NCBI RefSeq assembly: GCF_033025475.1 | Contig: NZ_CP130322.1 | Span: 2,299,001 to 2,363,000 of the forward strand | DNA from: Sphingomonas sp. C3-2 | Lineage (GTDB): Bacteria; Pseudomonadota; Alphaproteobacteria; Sphingomonadales; Sphingomonadaceae | Direction: 5' to 3' | DNA length: 64,000 bases | Part shown: positions 19,182-28,005 of the stretch, piece by piece | Layout: the number at the start of each line of letters is the position of its first letter | How positions within the stretch are numbered: the stretch's first letter is position 1 | Notes under the pieces: model-generated | Databases searched by the model: none | Seen by the model: the letters and a program-made list of their open reading frames with translations, nothing else | Told to the model about the DNA's origin: nothing | Translations under genes and position numbers: made by a program

Positions 19182-20483
19182 TCAGAGCACATATTTGCTG
19201 AGATCGGTGTTGCGGGCGACGGCTGCGAGCTGCTTTTCAACAAAGCCTGCATCGATAACGATTTTATCGCCCTTGCGATCCTCGGCCTCGAAGCTGACTT
19301 CCTCAAGCAGTTTTTCCATCACGGTCTGCAGGCGGCGGGCGCCGATATTCTCGACTTCGCCGTTCACCTCCGCCGCGATCCGCGCGACTGCGGCGATGCC
19401 GTCTTCGGTGAAATCGATGTCCACGCCCTCGGTTGCGATCAGCGCCCGATATTGCTGCGGCAACGATGCCTTGGTGTCGGAGAGGATACGGACGAAATCC
19501 GCCTCGGTGAGCGCCTGAAGCTCGACCCGGATCGGCAGGCGGCCCTGCAGTTCGGGCAGCAGATCGCTCGGCTTGGCGACATGGAAGGCGCCGCTTGCGA
19601 TGAAGAGGATGTGATCGGTCTTCATCGGGCCATATTTGGTCGCAACCGTGGTGCCTTCGATCAGCGGCAGCAGATCGCGCTGGACGCCCTCGCGACTGAC
19701 CGAGCCGCCGCGCACGTCGGACACGGCGATCTTGTCGATCTCGTCGAGGAAGACGATGCCATTGGCTTCGGCGTCGGCGAGTGCGGTGCGGCTCACCTCA
19801 TCCTGATCGAGGCGCTTGTCGGCCTCTTCCTCGACCAGCTTGGCCCAGGCCGCGCGGACGTTCAGCTTGCGGCGCTTGAGCTGGTTGCCGCCAAAGGCCT
19901 TGCCCATCATGTCGCTGAGATTGATCATGCCGATCTGCCCGCCCTGACCGGGGAGTTCGAAGGGCATGTTGGGCGCGGCTTCGAGCTCGATCTCGATCTC
20001 GGTGTGATCGAGATGGCCGTCGTTGAACCGCTGCCGAAACGCGCTGCGCGTCGCTTCGCTCGCATCCTTGCCGGTCAGGGCGTCGAGCAGGCGCGCCATG
20101 GCGGCTTCCTCGGCCTTGTCCTTCACGGCGTTGCGGCGGCGTTCGCGTTCGAGGCGGATCGCTTCCTCCACCAGGTCGCGGGCGATCTGCTCCACGTCGC
20201 GGCCGACATAGCCGACCTCGGTGAACTTGGTGGCTTCGACCTTAACGAAGGGCGCATCGGCGAGCTTGGCCAGCCGACGGCTGATCTCGGTCTTGCCGCA
20301 GCCCGTGGGCCCGATCATCAGGATGTTCTTGGGGGTTACCTCGTCGCGCAGATCTTCGGCGAGCTTCTGGCGGCGCCAGCGGTTGCGCAGCGCGACGGCA
20401 ACCGCGCGCTTGGCGTCCTGCTGGCCGATAATATGTTCATCGAGCGCGGCAACAATGGCTTTGGGGGTAAGGGCGTCGTTCAT
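19182..20483 (-). CDS. hslU: HslUV protease ATPase subunit
   Basis: A 433-residue AAA+ unfoldase. Walker A is GPTGCGKT (residues 58-65), the pore loop region contains [10 protein letters not shown], the Walker B segment is [12 protein letters not shown], and an I-domain lies between. The C-terminus ends ...SKYVL, the tail that docks into HslV. It follows hslV by 60 bases and forms the two-gene operon typical of the protease. Confidence 0.96.
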   Translation of the reverse strand: MNDALTPKAIVAALDEHIIGQQDAKRAVAVALRNRWRRQKLAEDLRDEVTPKNILMIGPTGCGKTEISRRLAKLADAPFVKVEATKFTEVGYVGRDVEQIARDLVEEAIRLERERRRNAVKDKAEEAAMARLLDALTGKDASEATRSAFRQRFNDGHLDHTEIEIELEAAPNMPFELPGQGGQIGMINLSDMMGKAFGGNQLKRRKLNVRAAWAKLVEEEADKRLDQDEVSRTALADAEANGIVFLDEIDKIAVSDVRGGSVSREGVQRDLLPLIEGTTVATKYGPMKTDHILFIASGAFHVAKPSDLLPELQGRLPIRVELQALTEADFVRILSDTKASLPQQYRALIATEGVDIDFTEDGIAAVARIAAEVNGEVENIGARRLQTVMEKLLEEVSFEAEDRKGDKIVIDAGFVEKQLAAVARNTDLSKYVL

Positions 20484-20498
20484 TTCGTCATCCGTGTG

Positions 20499-20514
20499 CC
20501 CCGCGGATGCGGGG
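20499..20514 (-). repeat. short GC-rich hairpin between hslV and hslU
   Basis: CCCCGC and GCGGGG around GGAT inside the 60-base hslV-hslU gap. It may modulate read-through or mRNA stability between the two cistrons. Only the inverted repeat is seen. Confidence 0.35.
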
Positions 20515-20543
20515 TGTGCATAGGGAGAAGCGGGGAGAGGGCC

Positions 20544-21098
20544 TCAGGCAACCGAATCCATGGTTTCGATGGTCAGCTGATCATTGGTGTAGACGCACAG
20601 ATCGGCGGCGATCTTCATGGCCTTGCGGCACAGCGTTTCTGCGTCTTCCTCATAATCGACCAGTGCCCGCGCGGCGGCGAGCGCGAAATTGCCCCCCGAG
20701 CCGATGGCCGCGACACCGCCCACGGGTTCGAGCACGTCGCCGTTGCCGGTGAGGATCAGCGTGGTTTCCTTGTCCGCGACGATCATCATCGCTTCGAGGT
20801 TGCGCAGATATTTGTCGGTGCGCCAGTCCTTGGCGAGTTCGACGGCGGCGCGCAGGAGCTGGCCGTTATGCCGTTCGAGCTTGGCCTCCAGCCGTTCGAA
20901 CAGAGTGAAGGCATCGGCGGTGGCACCGGCAAAGCCGCCGATGACCTGGCCGGTGGCGCCGACGCGGCGTACCTTTTTGGCATTGGGCTTCATCACGGTC
21001 GGGCCCATCGACACCTGACCGTCGCCGGCGATCACGACCTTGCCGTTCTTGCGTACCGACAGGATCGTGGTGCCGTGCCATTTGGGAAGTTCGCTCAT
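20544..21098 (-). CDS. hslV: HslUV protease proteolytic subunit
   Basis: A 184-residue threonine peptidase. After a short propeptide (MSELPKWHG) the mature protein begins [21 protein letters not shown], here given as the run from the catalytic Thr. [14 protein letters not shown] and the glycine-rich metal site region are present. The ATG at 21098 is chosen over the in-frame ATG at 21131 because the family propeptide is short. First gene of hslVU. Confidence 0.95.
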   Translation of the reverse strand: MSELPKWHGTTILSVRKNGKVVIAGDGQVSMGPTVMKPNAKKVRRVGATGQVIGGFAGATADAFTLFERLEAKLERHNGQLLRAAVELAKDWRTDKYLRNLEAMMIVADKETTLILTGNGDVLEPVGGVAAIGSGGNFALAAARALVDYEEDAETLCRKAMKIAADLCVYTNDQLTIETMDSVA

Positions 21099-21258
21099 CA
21101 ATAGTCCTGCAGCTTCGTTTCGCCGTCGCATATGGTGTCGATTGCGCGCAGTGCAACGGCCTCAGCACCCCCACCAGAAGGATGAGCGCGCGATTCAGGG
21201 GCGCAATCGACAGGAAAATCCTGTACGCTGCTTTCACCGGAGAGAGAGGAGACCGCGC

Positions 21259-21657
21259 ATGGCACAAGCGAAAATGCCGCCCGGCCTGAAGATCCTGCTG
21301 GTTGAAGACAATGACATGATCGCCAGCACCCAGGCCCAGTTGCTCGAAGCAATGGGGTGCGTGGTGATGCACCGTACCTCGGCCGAATCGGCGCTGGCAT
21401 GGCTGGTGGACGGCGGCGAGGCGCACATCGTGGTGACCGACATCATCATGCCCGGCATGAACGGTGTCGAGCTGGCGAGCCATGTCCGCACGCACTATCC
21501 GGACATCGCCGTGCTGCTGACCAGCGGCTATGGCGAGGCGCTGCTGGAAGAACAGCAGCGGCATTTCCCCATGATCGCCAAGCCATTCCGCAGCGAGGAC
21601 CTGTCCCGCGCGATCGGTAACGCGCTGGATGGATCGACGCTTCAGGCGGCCGACTGA
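21259..21657 (+). CDS. single-domain response regulator (CheY-like receiver)
   Basis: A 132-residue stand-alone receiver domain. It shows the acidic pocket in LLVEDNDM, the phospho-acceptor Asp in IVVTDIIMPGMNG, the Thr/Ser switch in LLTSGYGEA and the Lys in MIAKPFRSEDL. The IIMPGMNG and KPF pattern resembles receivers used by hybrid histidine kinases. There is no output domain and no kinase nearby, so its partner is unknown. The ATG at 21259 has GAGAGGAGA upstream. Its last 16 bases overlap the end of the ABC-F gene on the other strand. Confidence 0.85.
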   Translation: MAQAKMPPGLKILLVEDNDMIASTQAQLLEAMGCVVMHRTSAESALAWLVDGGEAHIVVTDIIMPGMNGVELASHVRTHYPDIAVLLTSGYGEALLEEQQRHFPMIAKPFRSEDLSRAIGNALDGSTLQAAD

Positions 21658-23534
21658 ATTTCCAGTTCCTCCGATGCTTCCAGCCAGCGGGCCTCGGCGG
21701 TGTCGATCGCCTCGGTCAGTTCGGCGCGCAGCAGCATGAGTTCGGTCATATTGCGCTTGGCATCGGCGGGGCTGGCCGATTTGGGATCGGCCATCGCCAA
21801 ATCGATCTGATCGCGGCGCTGTTCGTGCTTGCGCATATCCGCCTCGGCCGCCTTGATCGCGTTGCGCAGCACCTTGGTGCGTTCGCGGGCGTCGGCCGCC
21901 GCCTTGCGGGCGTCCTTGGCCGAGCCCTTGGGCTTGGCGCCGCCCTCGGTCGCTGAGCCGCCGCCATTGCCGCCGCGGCCGAGCACCATGTCGGTATATT
22001 CATCGAGCGTGCCGGCAAATTCGGTGGCGGTTCCGTTATCGACCAGCACCAGCCGATCGGCGGTGAGTTCGAGCATGTGGCGATCATGGCTGACGAGCAC
22101 GACCGCGCCCTCATAATCGTTGAGCGCCTGAACCAATGCCTCGCGTGCATCGACGTCGAGGTGGTTGGTCGGTTCGTCGAGGATGAGCATGTGCGGCGCA
22201 TCCCGCGTGATGAGCGCCAGCGCGAGCCGGGCGCGCTCGCCGCCCGACATGCTGCCCACCTTTTGCGTGGCGCGCTCGCCCGAAAAGCCGAACCGGCCAA
22301 GCTGGCTGCGCACGGCAACGGGCGTGGCATCGGGCATGGCGCGCGTCATATGTTCGAGCGGGGTGTCGTCGATGTCGAGTTCTTCGACCTGATATTGGGT
22401 GAAATAGCCGACGCGCATCTTGCCCGAGGCGGTCATCGACCCTTCCATCGGCTGGAGCTGGCCCGCGAGCAGGCGAGCGAGCGTCGTCTTGCCGTTGCCG
22501 TTGCGACCGAGAAAGGCGACGCGGTCGTCCGGATCAAGGCGGAAATTGAGCTTGCGCAGCACCGGATTGTCGGCGGCATAGCCGACCGCCGCGAGATCGA
22601 GCGTGACGAGCGGCGGGCGCAGTTCCTGCGGCGAAGGGAAGGAGAAGCTGAGGCTGGGATCTTCGACCACCGCGGCGATCGGCTCCATCCGCGCGAGCGC
22701 CTTCAAGCGGCTTTGCGCCTGCTTGGCCTTGGTGGCCTTGGCGCGCCAGCGATCGACAAAGGCCTGCAGCTTCTGGCGCTCGGCCATCTGCTTGTCGCGG
22801 GCGCTCGATTGCTGGGCGAGGCGTTCGGCGCGCTGGCGTTCAAAGGCGTTGTAGCCGCCGATGTAGAGCGTCGTCTGCCCCTTATCGAGGTGGAGGATGT
22901 GATCGACGACATTGTTGAGAAAATCGCGTTCGTGGCTGACGACGACCATCGTCGCGCGGTAGCTTTTGAGGAAGTTTTCGAGCCAGAGCGTCGCTTCGAG
23001 ATCGAGGTGGTTCGACGGTTCGTCGAGCAGCAGCAGATCGGGCTCGGAAAAGAGCAGCGCGGCGAGCGCGACACGCATCCGCCAGCCGCCCGAAAAACTG
23101 TCGAGCGGGCGCTGCTGCATCGCATCGTCGAAGCCGAGGCCGACGAGAATGCGCGCGGCGCGCGCCGGGGCGGCATGCGCGTCGATCGCGATCAGCCGCT
23201 CGTGGATCTCTCCAATGCGGTGCGGATCGGTGGCGGTTTCCGATTCCACGAGCAGGGCGGCACGCTCGACATCGGCGGCGAGCACGGTTTCGATCGGCGT
23301 CGCGCTGCCCGCCGGGGCTTCCTGCGCGATATAGCCGAGCCGGGCACCGCGCGGCATTTCGGCGCTGCCTTCATCGGGTTCGGCCAGCCCGGCGATCACC
23401 TTGACCAGGGTCGATTTGCCCGCGCCATTGCGCCCGATCAGGCCGATCCGGCCGCCGGGGGGAAGCGCGGCAGTGGCGCGGTCGAGGATGGTGCGGCCAC
23501 CAAGGCGCACGGTGATGCCATTGAGATTGAGCAT
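21642..23534 (-). CDS. ABC-F family ATP-binding protein (YheS/Uup-like)
   Basis: A 630-residue soluble protein with two ATP-binding cassettes and no membrane segments. First cassette: Walker A GRNGAGKST, signature SFSGGWRMR, Walker B LLLLDEPSNHLD. Second cassette: GRNGNGKTT, SGGERARLALA and LILDEPTNHLD. An interdomain linker rich in Arg/Lys/Gln lies between (RQRAERLAQQSSARDKQM) and the C-terminus has a coiled-coil-like tail. ABC-F proteins act on ribosomes; whether this one has resistance or housekeeping function cannot be read here. Confidence 0.92.
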   Translation of the reverse strand: MLNLNGITVRLGGRTILDRATAALPPGGRIGLIGRNGAGKSTLVKVIAGLAEPDEGSAEMPRGARLGYIAQEAPAGSATPIETVLAADVERAALLVESETATDPHRIGEIHERLIAIDAHAAPARAARILVGLGFDDAMQQRPLDSFSGGWRMRVALAALLFSEPDLLLLDEPSNHLDLEATLWLENFLKSYRATMVVVSHERDFLNNVVDHILHLDKGQTTLYIGGYNAFERQRAERLAQQSSARDKQMAERQKLQAFVDRWRAKATKAKQAQSRLKALARMEPIAAVVEDPSLSFSFPSPQELRPPLVTLDLAAVGYAADNPVLRKLNFRLDPDDRVAFLGRNGNGKTTLARLLAGQLQPMEGSMTASGKMRVGYFTQYQVEELDIDDTPLEHMTRAMPDATPVAVRSQLGRFGFSGERATQKVGSMSGGERARLALALITRDAPHMLILDEPTNHLDVDAREALVQALNDYEGAVVLVSHDRHMLELTADRLVLVDNGTATEFAGTLDEYTDMVLGRGGNGGGSATEGGAKPKGSAKDARKAAADARERTKVLRNAIKAAEADMRKHEQRRDQIDLAMADPKSASPADAKRNMTELMLLRAELTEAIDTAEARWLEASEELEIQSAA

Positions 23535-23565
23535 GGGCGCGAGCGGTAGCCGAAACCCCGGCGGT

Positions 23566-23593
23566 CGTCACCCCGAAACAGGCCGGGATGACG
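23566..23593. repeat. REP-like imperfect palindrome
   Basis: CGTCACCCCG ... CGGGATGACG, near-perfect arms around an 8-base loop, immediately upstream of the ABC-F gene. It resembles the palindromic extragenic elements ending in GTCATCCC that recur in proteobacterial genomes. A related element lies at 44631-44705. Confidence 0.45.
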
Positions 23594-23614
23594 GGCCGCC
23601 GGGAAGCGGGAAAC

Positions 23615-23760
23615 TTATCCACAGCCTAGCACACAGGGGTGCCACAGGTTATCCACACACAATGTACAGGCTGCCAACAGGAAACGCACAGGGTTGCATG
23701 CAGCCTGCCAACAGCTTTTCAACATTATTGTGGGCAGGGCTGCTTGCGCACTTATCCACA
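23615..23760 (+). promoter_or_regulatory. cluster of three perfect DnaA boxes (candidate oriC or DnaA-binding locus)
   Basis: TTATCCACA occurs three times in the same orientation at 23615-23623, 23649-23657 and 23752-23760, all inside the intergenic region between the ABC-F gene and the holin gene. A weaker box TTTTCAACA is at 23716-23724. A near-direct repeat CTGCCAACAG lies between boxes two and three. No clearly AT-rich unwinding element is obvious. This may be the replication origin, a DnaA titration/reactivation site, or a DnaA-controlled promoter. Confidence 0.6.
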
Positions 23761-23777
23761 GCCCTATTCCTACTGTT

Positions 23778-24191
23778 CTAGCGATCGACACCGCGCGCCT
23801 TTCCCCATTGGCGCGCGGCGGTGTAGCCGAGATATCCGGTGCCGAAGAGCGCGTAGAGCGGCTCTGGAATCCCCGCGAGATAGGCGTTCATGCCATGCGC
23901 GATCGCATCGGCCATATCGGGCCGCGCGGCGGCGATCAGCCCCATCGGAATCGCCCATAACAAGAGCGCGTACATGACGTAGAGGAAGCTGGGCCGCGCC
24001 CGGCTGGTCCATGGATCGTTCGAATTGGCCTCCGCCACGATGGCGGTGAGCTGGGTGCGGATCGCCTCCAGTTCCTGACTGCCTTCGAGGTTGAGCAGTT
24101 CGAGCTTGGCGCGGTCGCGCGCTTCGGGATCGGGAATGATCTTGTCGATCAGCTTGGCGACGGGGCTGATCAGCCCTTCGAGAATGGACAT
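23778..24191 (-). CDS. holin of gene transfer agent type (3 TM)
   Basis: A 137-residue protein with an amphipathic N-terminus (MSILEGLISPVAKLIDKIIP) and a charged helix. Hydrophobic segments follow near residues 65-85 (FLYVMYALLLWAIPMGLIAA) and near the C-terminus (GIPEPLYALFGTGYLGYTAA). This matches the holin family associated with gene transfer agent release. It follows the endolysin gene by 49 bases, forming a lysis pair. The start is at ATG 24191; an in-frame extension further upstream is not supported. Confidence 0.75.
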   Translation of the reverse strand: MSILEGLISPVAKLIDKIIPDPEARDRAKLELLNLEGSQELEAIRTQLTAIVAEANSNDPWTSRARPSFLYVMYALLLWAIPMGLIAAARPDMADAIAHGMNAYLAGIPEPLYALFGTGYLGYTAARQWGKARGVDR

Positions 24192-24240
24192 GATCGGGAT
24201 ACTCCAGGGTGACATAGGTGACACGAGAGAAGCACGGAAA

Positions 24241-24789
24241 TCAGCGGGTGTTAGCGATGCGGCCAGACAGCCATCCGTAGAGGAACGCCTCATTGGCCGG
24301 GCGCTGTTCGGCAAGGCGCAAATAGCGTTCGCCCTGCAGCGCCTCGACCGCGCGCAGGAGTATAATTTCCCCCTGCCGGCCGCGCCGCGCCATGAGGGCG
24401 GCAAGCGCCTTTTCGGTATCGGGCGTGACGGTGGGAGCGACGGGGATATCGGCATAGTCGCTGCCGCCCCGGTTGAGCGCGTTGAGCGCGCGGTGGAGGA
24501 AATTGGTTGCAACGCCGGGCCCCATATTGACGCCGGTGTCGAACAGTTCGGCGGCGAGCCGGGGAGCGTGATGGGCAATGCGGTCGAGCCCCGGCGCGGT
24601 CCAGTAAAGCTTGCGATAAATGGCCACCGCCTGCGCGCGCGAAAAGGCGCGCATGTCGCCCGCATAGCCCTGTGCCCGGGCCACCGCCTGGGTGATCCCG
24701 AAACGCGTGGGGCCGCCGCGATCGGCGGGGTGGTTCGAATAACCGCCTTCGCGCGCGATGACCTCGTCGATCAGCGAGTCGATATCCAT
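24241..24789 (-). CDS. glycoside hydrolase 108 family endolysin
   Basis: A 182-residue peptidoglycan hydrolase. The N-terminal GH108 domain has the catalytic Glu in REGGYSNHPADRGGPTRFGI, and a C-terminal peptidoglycan-binding part begins after ELFDTGVNMGPG. It lacks a signal peptide, so it would need the adjacent holin to reach the wall. AGGAG lies six bases before the ATG, and a CtrA-like site lies directly upstream. In Rhodobacter the GTA lysis pair has the same order (endolysin then holin) and lies apart from the capsid cluster (recalled knowledge). Confidence 0.82.
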   Translation of the reverse strand: MDIDSLIDEVIAREGGYSNHPADRGGPTRFGITQAVARAQGYAGDMRAFSRAQAVAIYRKLYWTAPGLDRIAHHAPRLAAELFDTGVNMGPGVATNFLHRALNALNRGGSDYADIPVAPTVTPDTEKALAALMARRGRQGEIILLRAVEALQGERYLRLAEQRPANEAFLYGWLSGRIANTR

Positions 24790-24805
24790 GAACGTCTCCT
24801 TGGTT

Positions 24806-24820
24806 TTAAAGGATCGTTAA
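24806..24820 (-). promoter_or_regulatory. CtrA-like binding site upstream of the endolysin
   Basis: TTAA-N7-TTAA at 24806-24820, exactly the CtrA spacing, 17-31 bases upstream of the endolysin ATG. It also overlaps a 12-base palindrome GTTAAATTTAAC (24816-24827). GTA lysis genes in Rhodobacter depend on CtrA. The match is by pattern; no footprint is implied. Confidence 0.5.
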
Positions 24821-24971
24821 ATTTAACCGTTATGGATCGTTGTAGGACAGCCATACGCCGCTTCGCAGGAGACGTGAGAGAAATGGCCAAAAATGCGCGA
24901 GAAATCGACAAGACCGCGTCCGGTGCGGCTGGCATTGACGCGGCTTGTCGTGAAAACAGTCGGGCGTGGGT

Positions 24972-25904
24972 ATGAACAGGACAGTGGCGGGCGTTGCGTG
25001 CGGGGCGGGGGCAGGGGCGCTGTGGGGGCTGGTGTTCCTTGCGCCCGAACTCACCCGGTCGTTCACGCCGATGCAGATCGCGGCCTCGCGCTATCTGGCG
25101 TACGGGGTGCTTGCGCTCGCGCTGCTCGCCCCGCGCTGGAGGCGGCTGGCGCCGCATATCGGGCGCGCCGAATGCTGGGCGCTCATCTGGCTGAGCCTGT
25201 TCGGCAATGTGCTCTATTATGTGCTGCTGACCAATGCGGTGCTCTTGGGCGGTGTGGCGATCACCTCGCTCATCATCGGGTTCCTGCCGGTGGTGGTGAC
25301 GCTCATCGGATCGCGCGAACACGGCGCGGTGCCGCTCGGCAGGCTGGCGCCCTCGCTGCTGCTGAGCGCGGCGGGGATTGCGTGCATCGGCTGGCAGGCG
25401 GCGCAAGGCGCTGAAAGCGGGATGCGCGCCGGCGGGTTTCTCGGCATGGTGTTTGCGGCGGGCGCGCTCTTGTCCTGGACCGCCTTTGCGGTGGGCAATG
25501 CGCGCTGGCTGGGGCGGCTTGGCCATATGAGCGCGCATGACTGGAGCCTGCTCACCGGTGTGGTGACGGGGGCGGAGGCGCTCCTCCTCGCCATACCCGC
25601 CTTCCTCTTCGACACGACCGCGCATCCGGCGGCGGACTGGATCACCTTCTGGGCGGTGGCGGGGAGCGTGGCGGTGCTCGCCTCGATCGTCGGCAACGCG
25701 CTGTGGAACCGCGCGAGCCAGCTGCTGCCGCTGACGCTGGTGGGGCAGATGATCTTGTTCGAAACGCTGTTCGCGCTGCTTTACGCATTTCTATGGGAAC
25801 AGCGTCTGCCGACCGGGGCGGAGGCGGCGGCGATGCTGCTGGTGGGCGCCAGCGTGATTACCTGCCTGCGCGCGCATCGGGTTGAGACGGCTGCGGAGCG
25901 CTAG
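24972..25904 (+). CDS. EamA/DMT family transporter
   Basis: A 310-residue inner-membrane protein of about ten hydrophobic segments in two EamA halves. Segments include GVACGAGAGALWGLVFLAPE at the start, LGGVAITSLIIGFLPVVVTL, and LTLVGQMILFETLFALLYAF in the second half. It probably exports or imports a small metabolite; the substrate is unknown. The ATG at 24972 is chosen over the GTG at 24966. Divergent from the lysis pair. Confidence 0.88.
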   Translation: MNRTVAGVACGAGAGALWGLVFLAPELTRSFTPMQIAASRYLAYGVLALALLAPRWRRLAPHIGRAECWALIWLSLFGNVLYYVLLTNAVLLGGVAITSLIIGFLPVVVTLIGSREHGAVPLGRLAPSLLLSAAGIACIGWQAAQGAESGMRAGGFLGMVFAAGALLSWTAFAVGNARWLGRLGHMSAHDWSLLTGVVTGAEALLLAIPAFLFDTTAHPAADWITFWAVAGSVAVLASIVGNALWNRASQLLPLTLVGQMILFETLFALLYAFLWEQRLPTGAEAAAMLLVGASVITCLRAHRVETAAER

Positions 25905-25992
25905 GCGCTTTTCCGAGCCAGAACCCGACACTGGTGCGCGGGGGTGTTGCCCGACATCAACGTGAGGCGGAGTGATCGATGCCGAGTTTTAG

Positions 25993-27267
25993 CTAGAAAA
26001 TGTGTATCCCGGCCACGGCCGTTACAAACTGGCAACCCCACTGACGAACATGGCTTAGTTGCGAAACGATCTCGGATCGTAAGTTCCATGGAAGAAGGAG
26101 CAGATAGGCCGGGCGGGTTTTCTCGATGATCTCGGGCGATACAATGGGGATCGCGCTCCCGGGCATATATCGGCCGATCTTCGCGTCATTGACGTCGGCG
26201 ATAAAGTCGAGCGTGGTTGAGTCCGCCTGGCAAAAATTGAGGAATGTGTTGCCTTTGGCAGCGGCTCCGTAGCCCGCAATCGTTTTCCCGGCCGCCTGTT
26301 GTGCACACACGAATTCCTGAAATTCGTTACGAACACGCGTAATTTCCTGGTCGAAATTCGTGTACCCTTCGGGCAGGTCGAGCGACGCGCTTCGTTCCTT
26401 TTTCAAGATGGAGGCAACGGCGGCGGTGGGTTCAAACAGCGCTGCTTCATGACAGATATAGACACGGAGCGATCCGCCATGGGTATCAAGCTCCTCAACG
26501 TCGAAAACTCGTAATCCTTGATCGCTGAATATCCGGCTTACCGACAGGAGGGATAAATAAGAGAAATGCTCATGATATATCTGATCAAACTGAAGGCCGG
26601 ATATTGTTTTCAGTAGATGTGGAAATTCAACTGTAAAGACGGCATCTTTTTTCAAGATAATCGATACACCTCGCGCGAAATCTCCAATGTCCGGAACATG
26701 GGCGAGAACATTTTTCGCGGTCAGATGATCGGCGGCTATGCCGCGCGAGCGCATGTCTTTAGCAGTCTGTTCTCCAAAAAAACGTATTTCAGTGTCTATC
26801 CCCAATGATTTCGCGTGTTCCGCGACATTGGCGGCAGGCTCTATTCCAAGCGTTCGGATACCTGCCGATTTGAAAAACTGGAGAAGATATCCATCATTGC
26901 TGGCAATCTCGATAACCAGATGACTGCTCGTCAGTGCGAAACGCTCAATCATTTTCCTTGCGTACTGGCTGCAATGATCCAGCCATGTATCGGAGCATGA
27001 TGAAAAATATGGATAATCGGTGAATATTTTCTCAGGCGGCAGGCAGTTGTCCACCTGAACCAAAAAACATTCTCGGCAGAAACGTGCGTGCAACGGATAT
27101 GTCTCGGCATTGGCTGCCTTGGATCGATTGGTAAGATAGAGATTGGAAAGGGGCTGTGATCCTAGATCAGCCCAGGTGACGGAAAGCGGTGATCGGCAAT
27201 ATTGGCATTCGGGATAGGCATTGTCATCTCGACCATGTTCGTCATCCAACTTTGCTCGGAGCGACAT
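25993..27267 (-). CDS. class I SAM-dependent (C-)methyltransferase, likely sugar-modifying
   Basis: A 424-residue protein with the layout of NDP-sugar C-methyltransferases. The N-terminal zinc-binding part has four Cys (CQYCRSPL and FCRECF), the central SAM domain has VIEIASNDGYLLQFF, and the C-terminal part has GYGAAAKGNTFLNF followed by DFIADVNDAKIGRYMPGS. The substrate is probably a nucleotide-linked deoxysugar. Base composition is clearly AT-richer than neighbours and no sugar-biosynthesis genes are nearby, both pointing to transfer. GGGAG precedes the ATG. Confidence 0.85.
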   Translation of the reverse strand: MSLRAKLDDEHGRDDNAYPECQYCRSPLSVTWADLGSQPLSNLYLTNRSKAANAETYPLHARFCRECFLVQVDNCLPPEKIFTDYPYFSSCSDTWLDHCSQYARKMIERFALTSSHLVIEIASNDGYLLQFFKSAGIRTLGIEPAANVAEHAKSLGIDTEIRFFGEQTAKDMRSRGIAADHLTAKNVLAHVPDIGDFARGVSIILKKDAVFTVEFPHLLKTISGLQFDQIYHEHFSYLSLLSVSRIFSDQGLRVFDVEELDTHGGSLRVYICHEAALFEPTAAVASILKKERSASLDLPEGYTNFDQEITRVRNEFQEFVCAQQAAGKTIAGYGAAAKGNTFLNFCQADSTTLDFIADVNDAKIGRYMPGSAIPIVSPEIIEKTRPAYLLLLPWNLRSEIVSQLSHVRQWGCQFVTAVAGIHIF

Positions 27268-27279
27268 TCGAGTCTCCCG

Positions 27280-27702
27280 TTTCCGTATTATGCCCTAGAA
27301 CATTCGTCATAGGTTTAACCGGTTCACGCATCCTTGGATGGAAGCACAGGGGTTAACCCGCCGGAAATTGGTATTAGGCGGTGCACCCATTAAGCTGAGC
27401 AGTCTGTATGGGATTGTTTTGAATCTCACCACGCGGAGCAGGGTATGATCCATCTCGATGCTGATCAAAATGATCGGTCGAGTTTGCGATTCCCGCAGAC
27501 CACCTGGAAACGCAGTTGGTGGCGCCGCTTCGAAATGTGTCGCCGTTATCCACTGGGCGCGACTCTGCTGAATGTCTTCCGCGCCGGTGGCTGTTGTCGT
27601 CAGGGTGGAGAAATGATGCCTTACGGTCTGATTGCCGCTGGTGCAGCTGACGGTAATGCCCAGCTTTTGTGCTCATTGAGCTGGTGCCAATGCTGGTATC
27701 CT
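27280..27702. other. non-coding gap between the methyltransferase and tRNA-Pro; possible IS remnant
   Basis: No supported gene. Composition is mixed, and short open frames on both strands mostly read into the tRNA. On the minus strand near 27374-27410 a frame ends in IQTAQLNG, which resembles the C-terminal part of IS66-type transposases; it is too short to call. Confidence 0.4.
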
Positions 27703-27779
27703 TGGTCGGGACGAGAGGATTCGAACCTCCGACCCCCACACCCCCAGTGTGATGCGCTACCAGGCTGCGCTACGTCCCG
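27703..27779 (-). tRNA. tRNA-Pro(GGG)
   Basis: A 77-base cloverleaf read on the minus strand. Acceptor CGGGACG pairs with CGTCCCG; the D-arm has AGCCTGGTA; the anticodon loop CTGGGGG gives anticodon GGG; the T-loop is GGTTCGAATCC; and CCA is encoded at the 3' end. It decodes CCC proline codons. The 3' end faces the AT-rich methyltransferase gene, the usual side for insertion at tRNA genes. Confidence 0.95.
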
Positions 27780-27791
27780 ACCGGAGCGCGG

Positions 27792-27820
27792 CAAATAGGA
27801 CCAGTTTCGGATTCTGGCAA
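27792..27820 (-). promoter_or_regulatory. predicted tRNA-Pro promoter
   Basis: Minus-strand TTGCCA (complement of 27815-27820), a 17-base spacer and TATTTG (complement of 27792-27797), placing the start about 7-13 bases before the tRNA 5' end. Prediction by pattern. Confidence 0.5.
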
Positions 27821-28005
27821 GCGCGAATCCGCAAAAAACTGCAAGTCGGGCGTTGAAGCCTCTCCAAAGCAGGCGGCACGGGTGTGGCAGGGCGCCATCA
27901 CCCCGTGGAAAATGGCAAAAGTTGCGCGTGGCCCCTTGAACATGATAGGCGCCCGCCTTTCATATGCGGCTGTTCACCGCAGCCAACAGACAGGTAAGAC
28001 CGTCC

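Noticed and set aside
19452..21104. 550-codon plus-strand frame over hslU and hslV
   Set aside because: Antisense of two well-conserved protease genes.
27445..27798. plus-strand frame containing [12 protein letters not shown]
   Set aside because: A known false gene: the antisense of the tRNA-Pro sequence read as protein.
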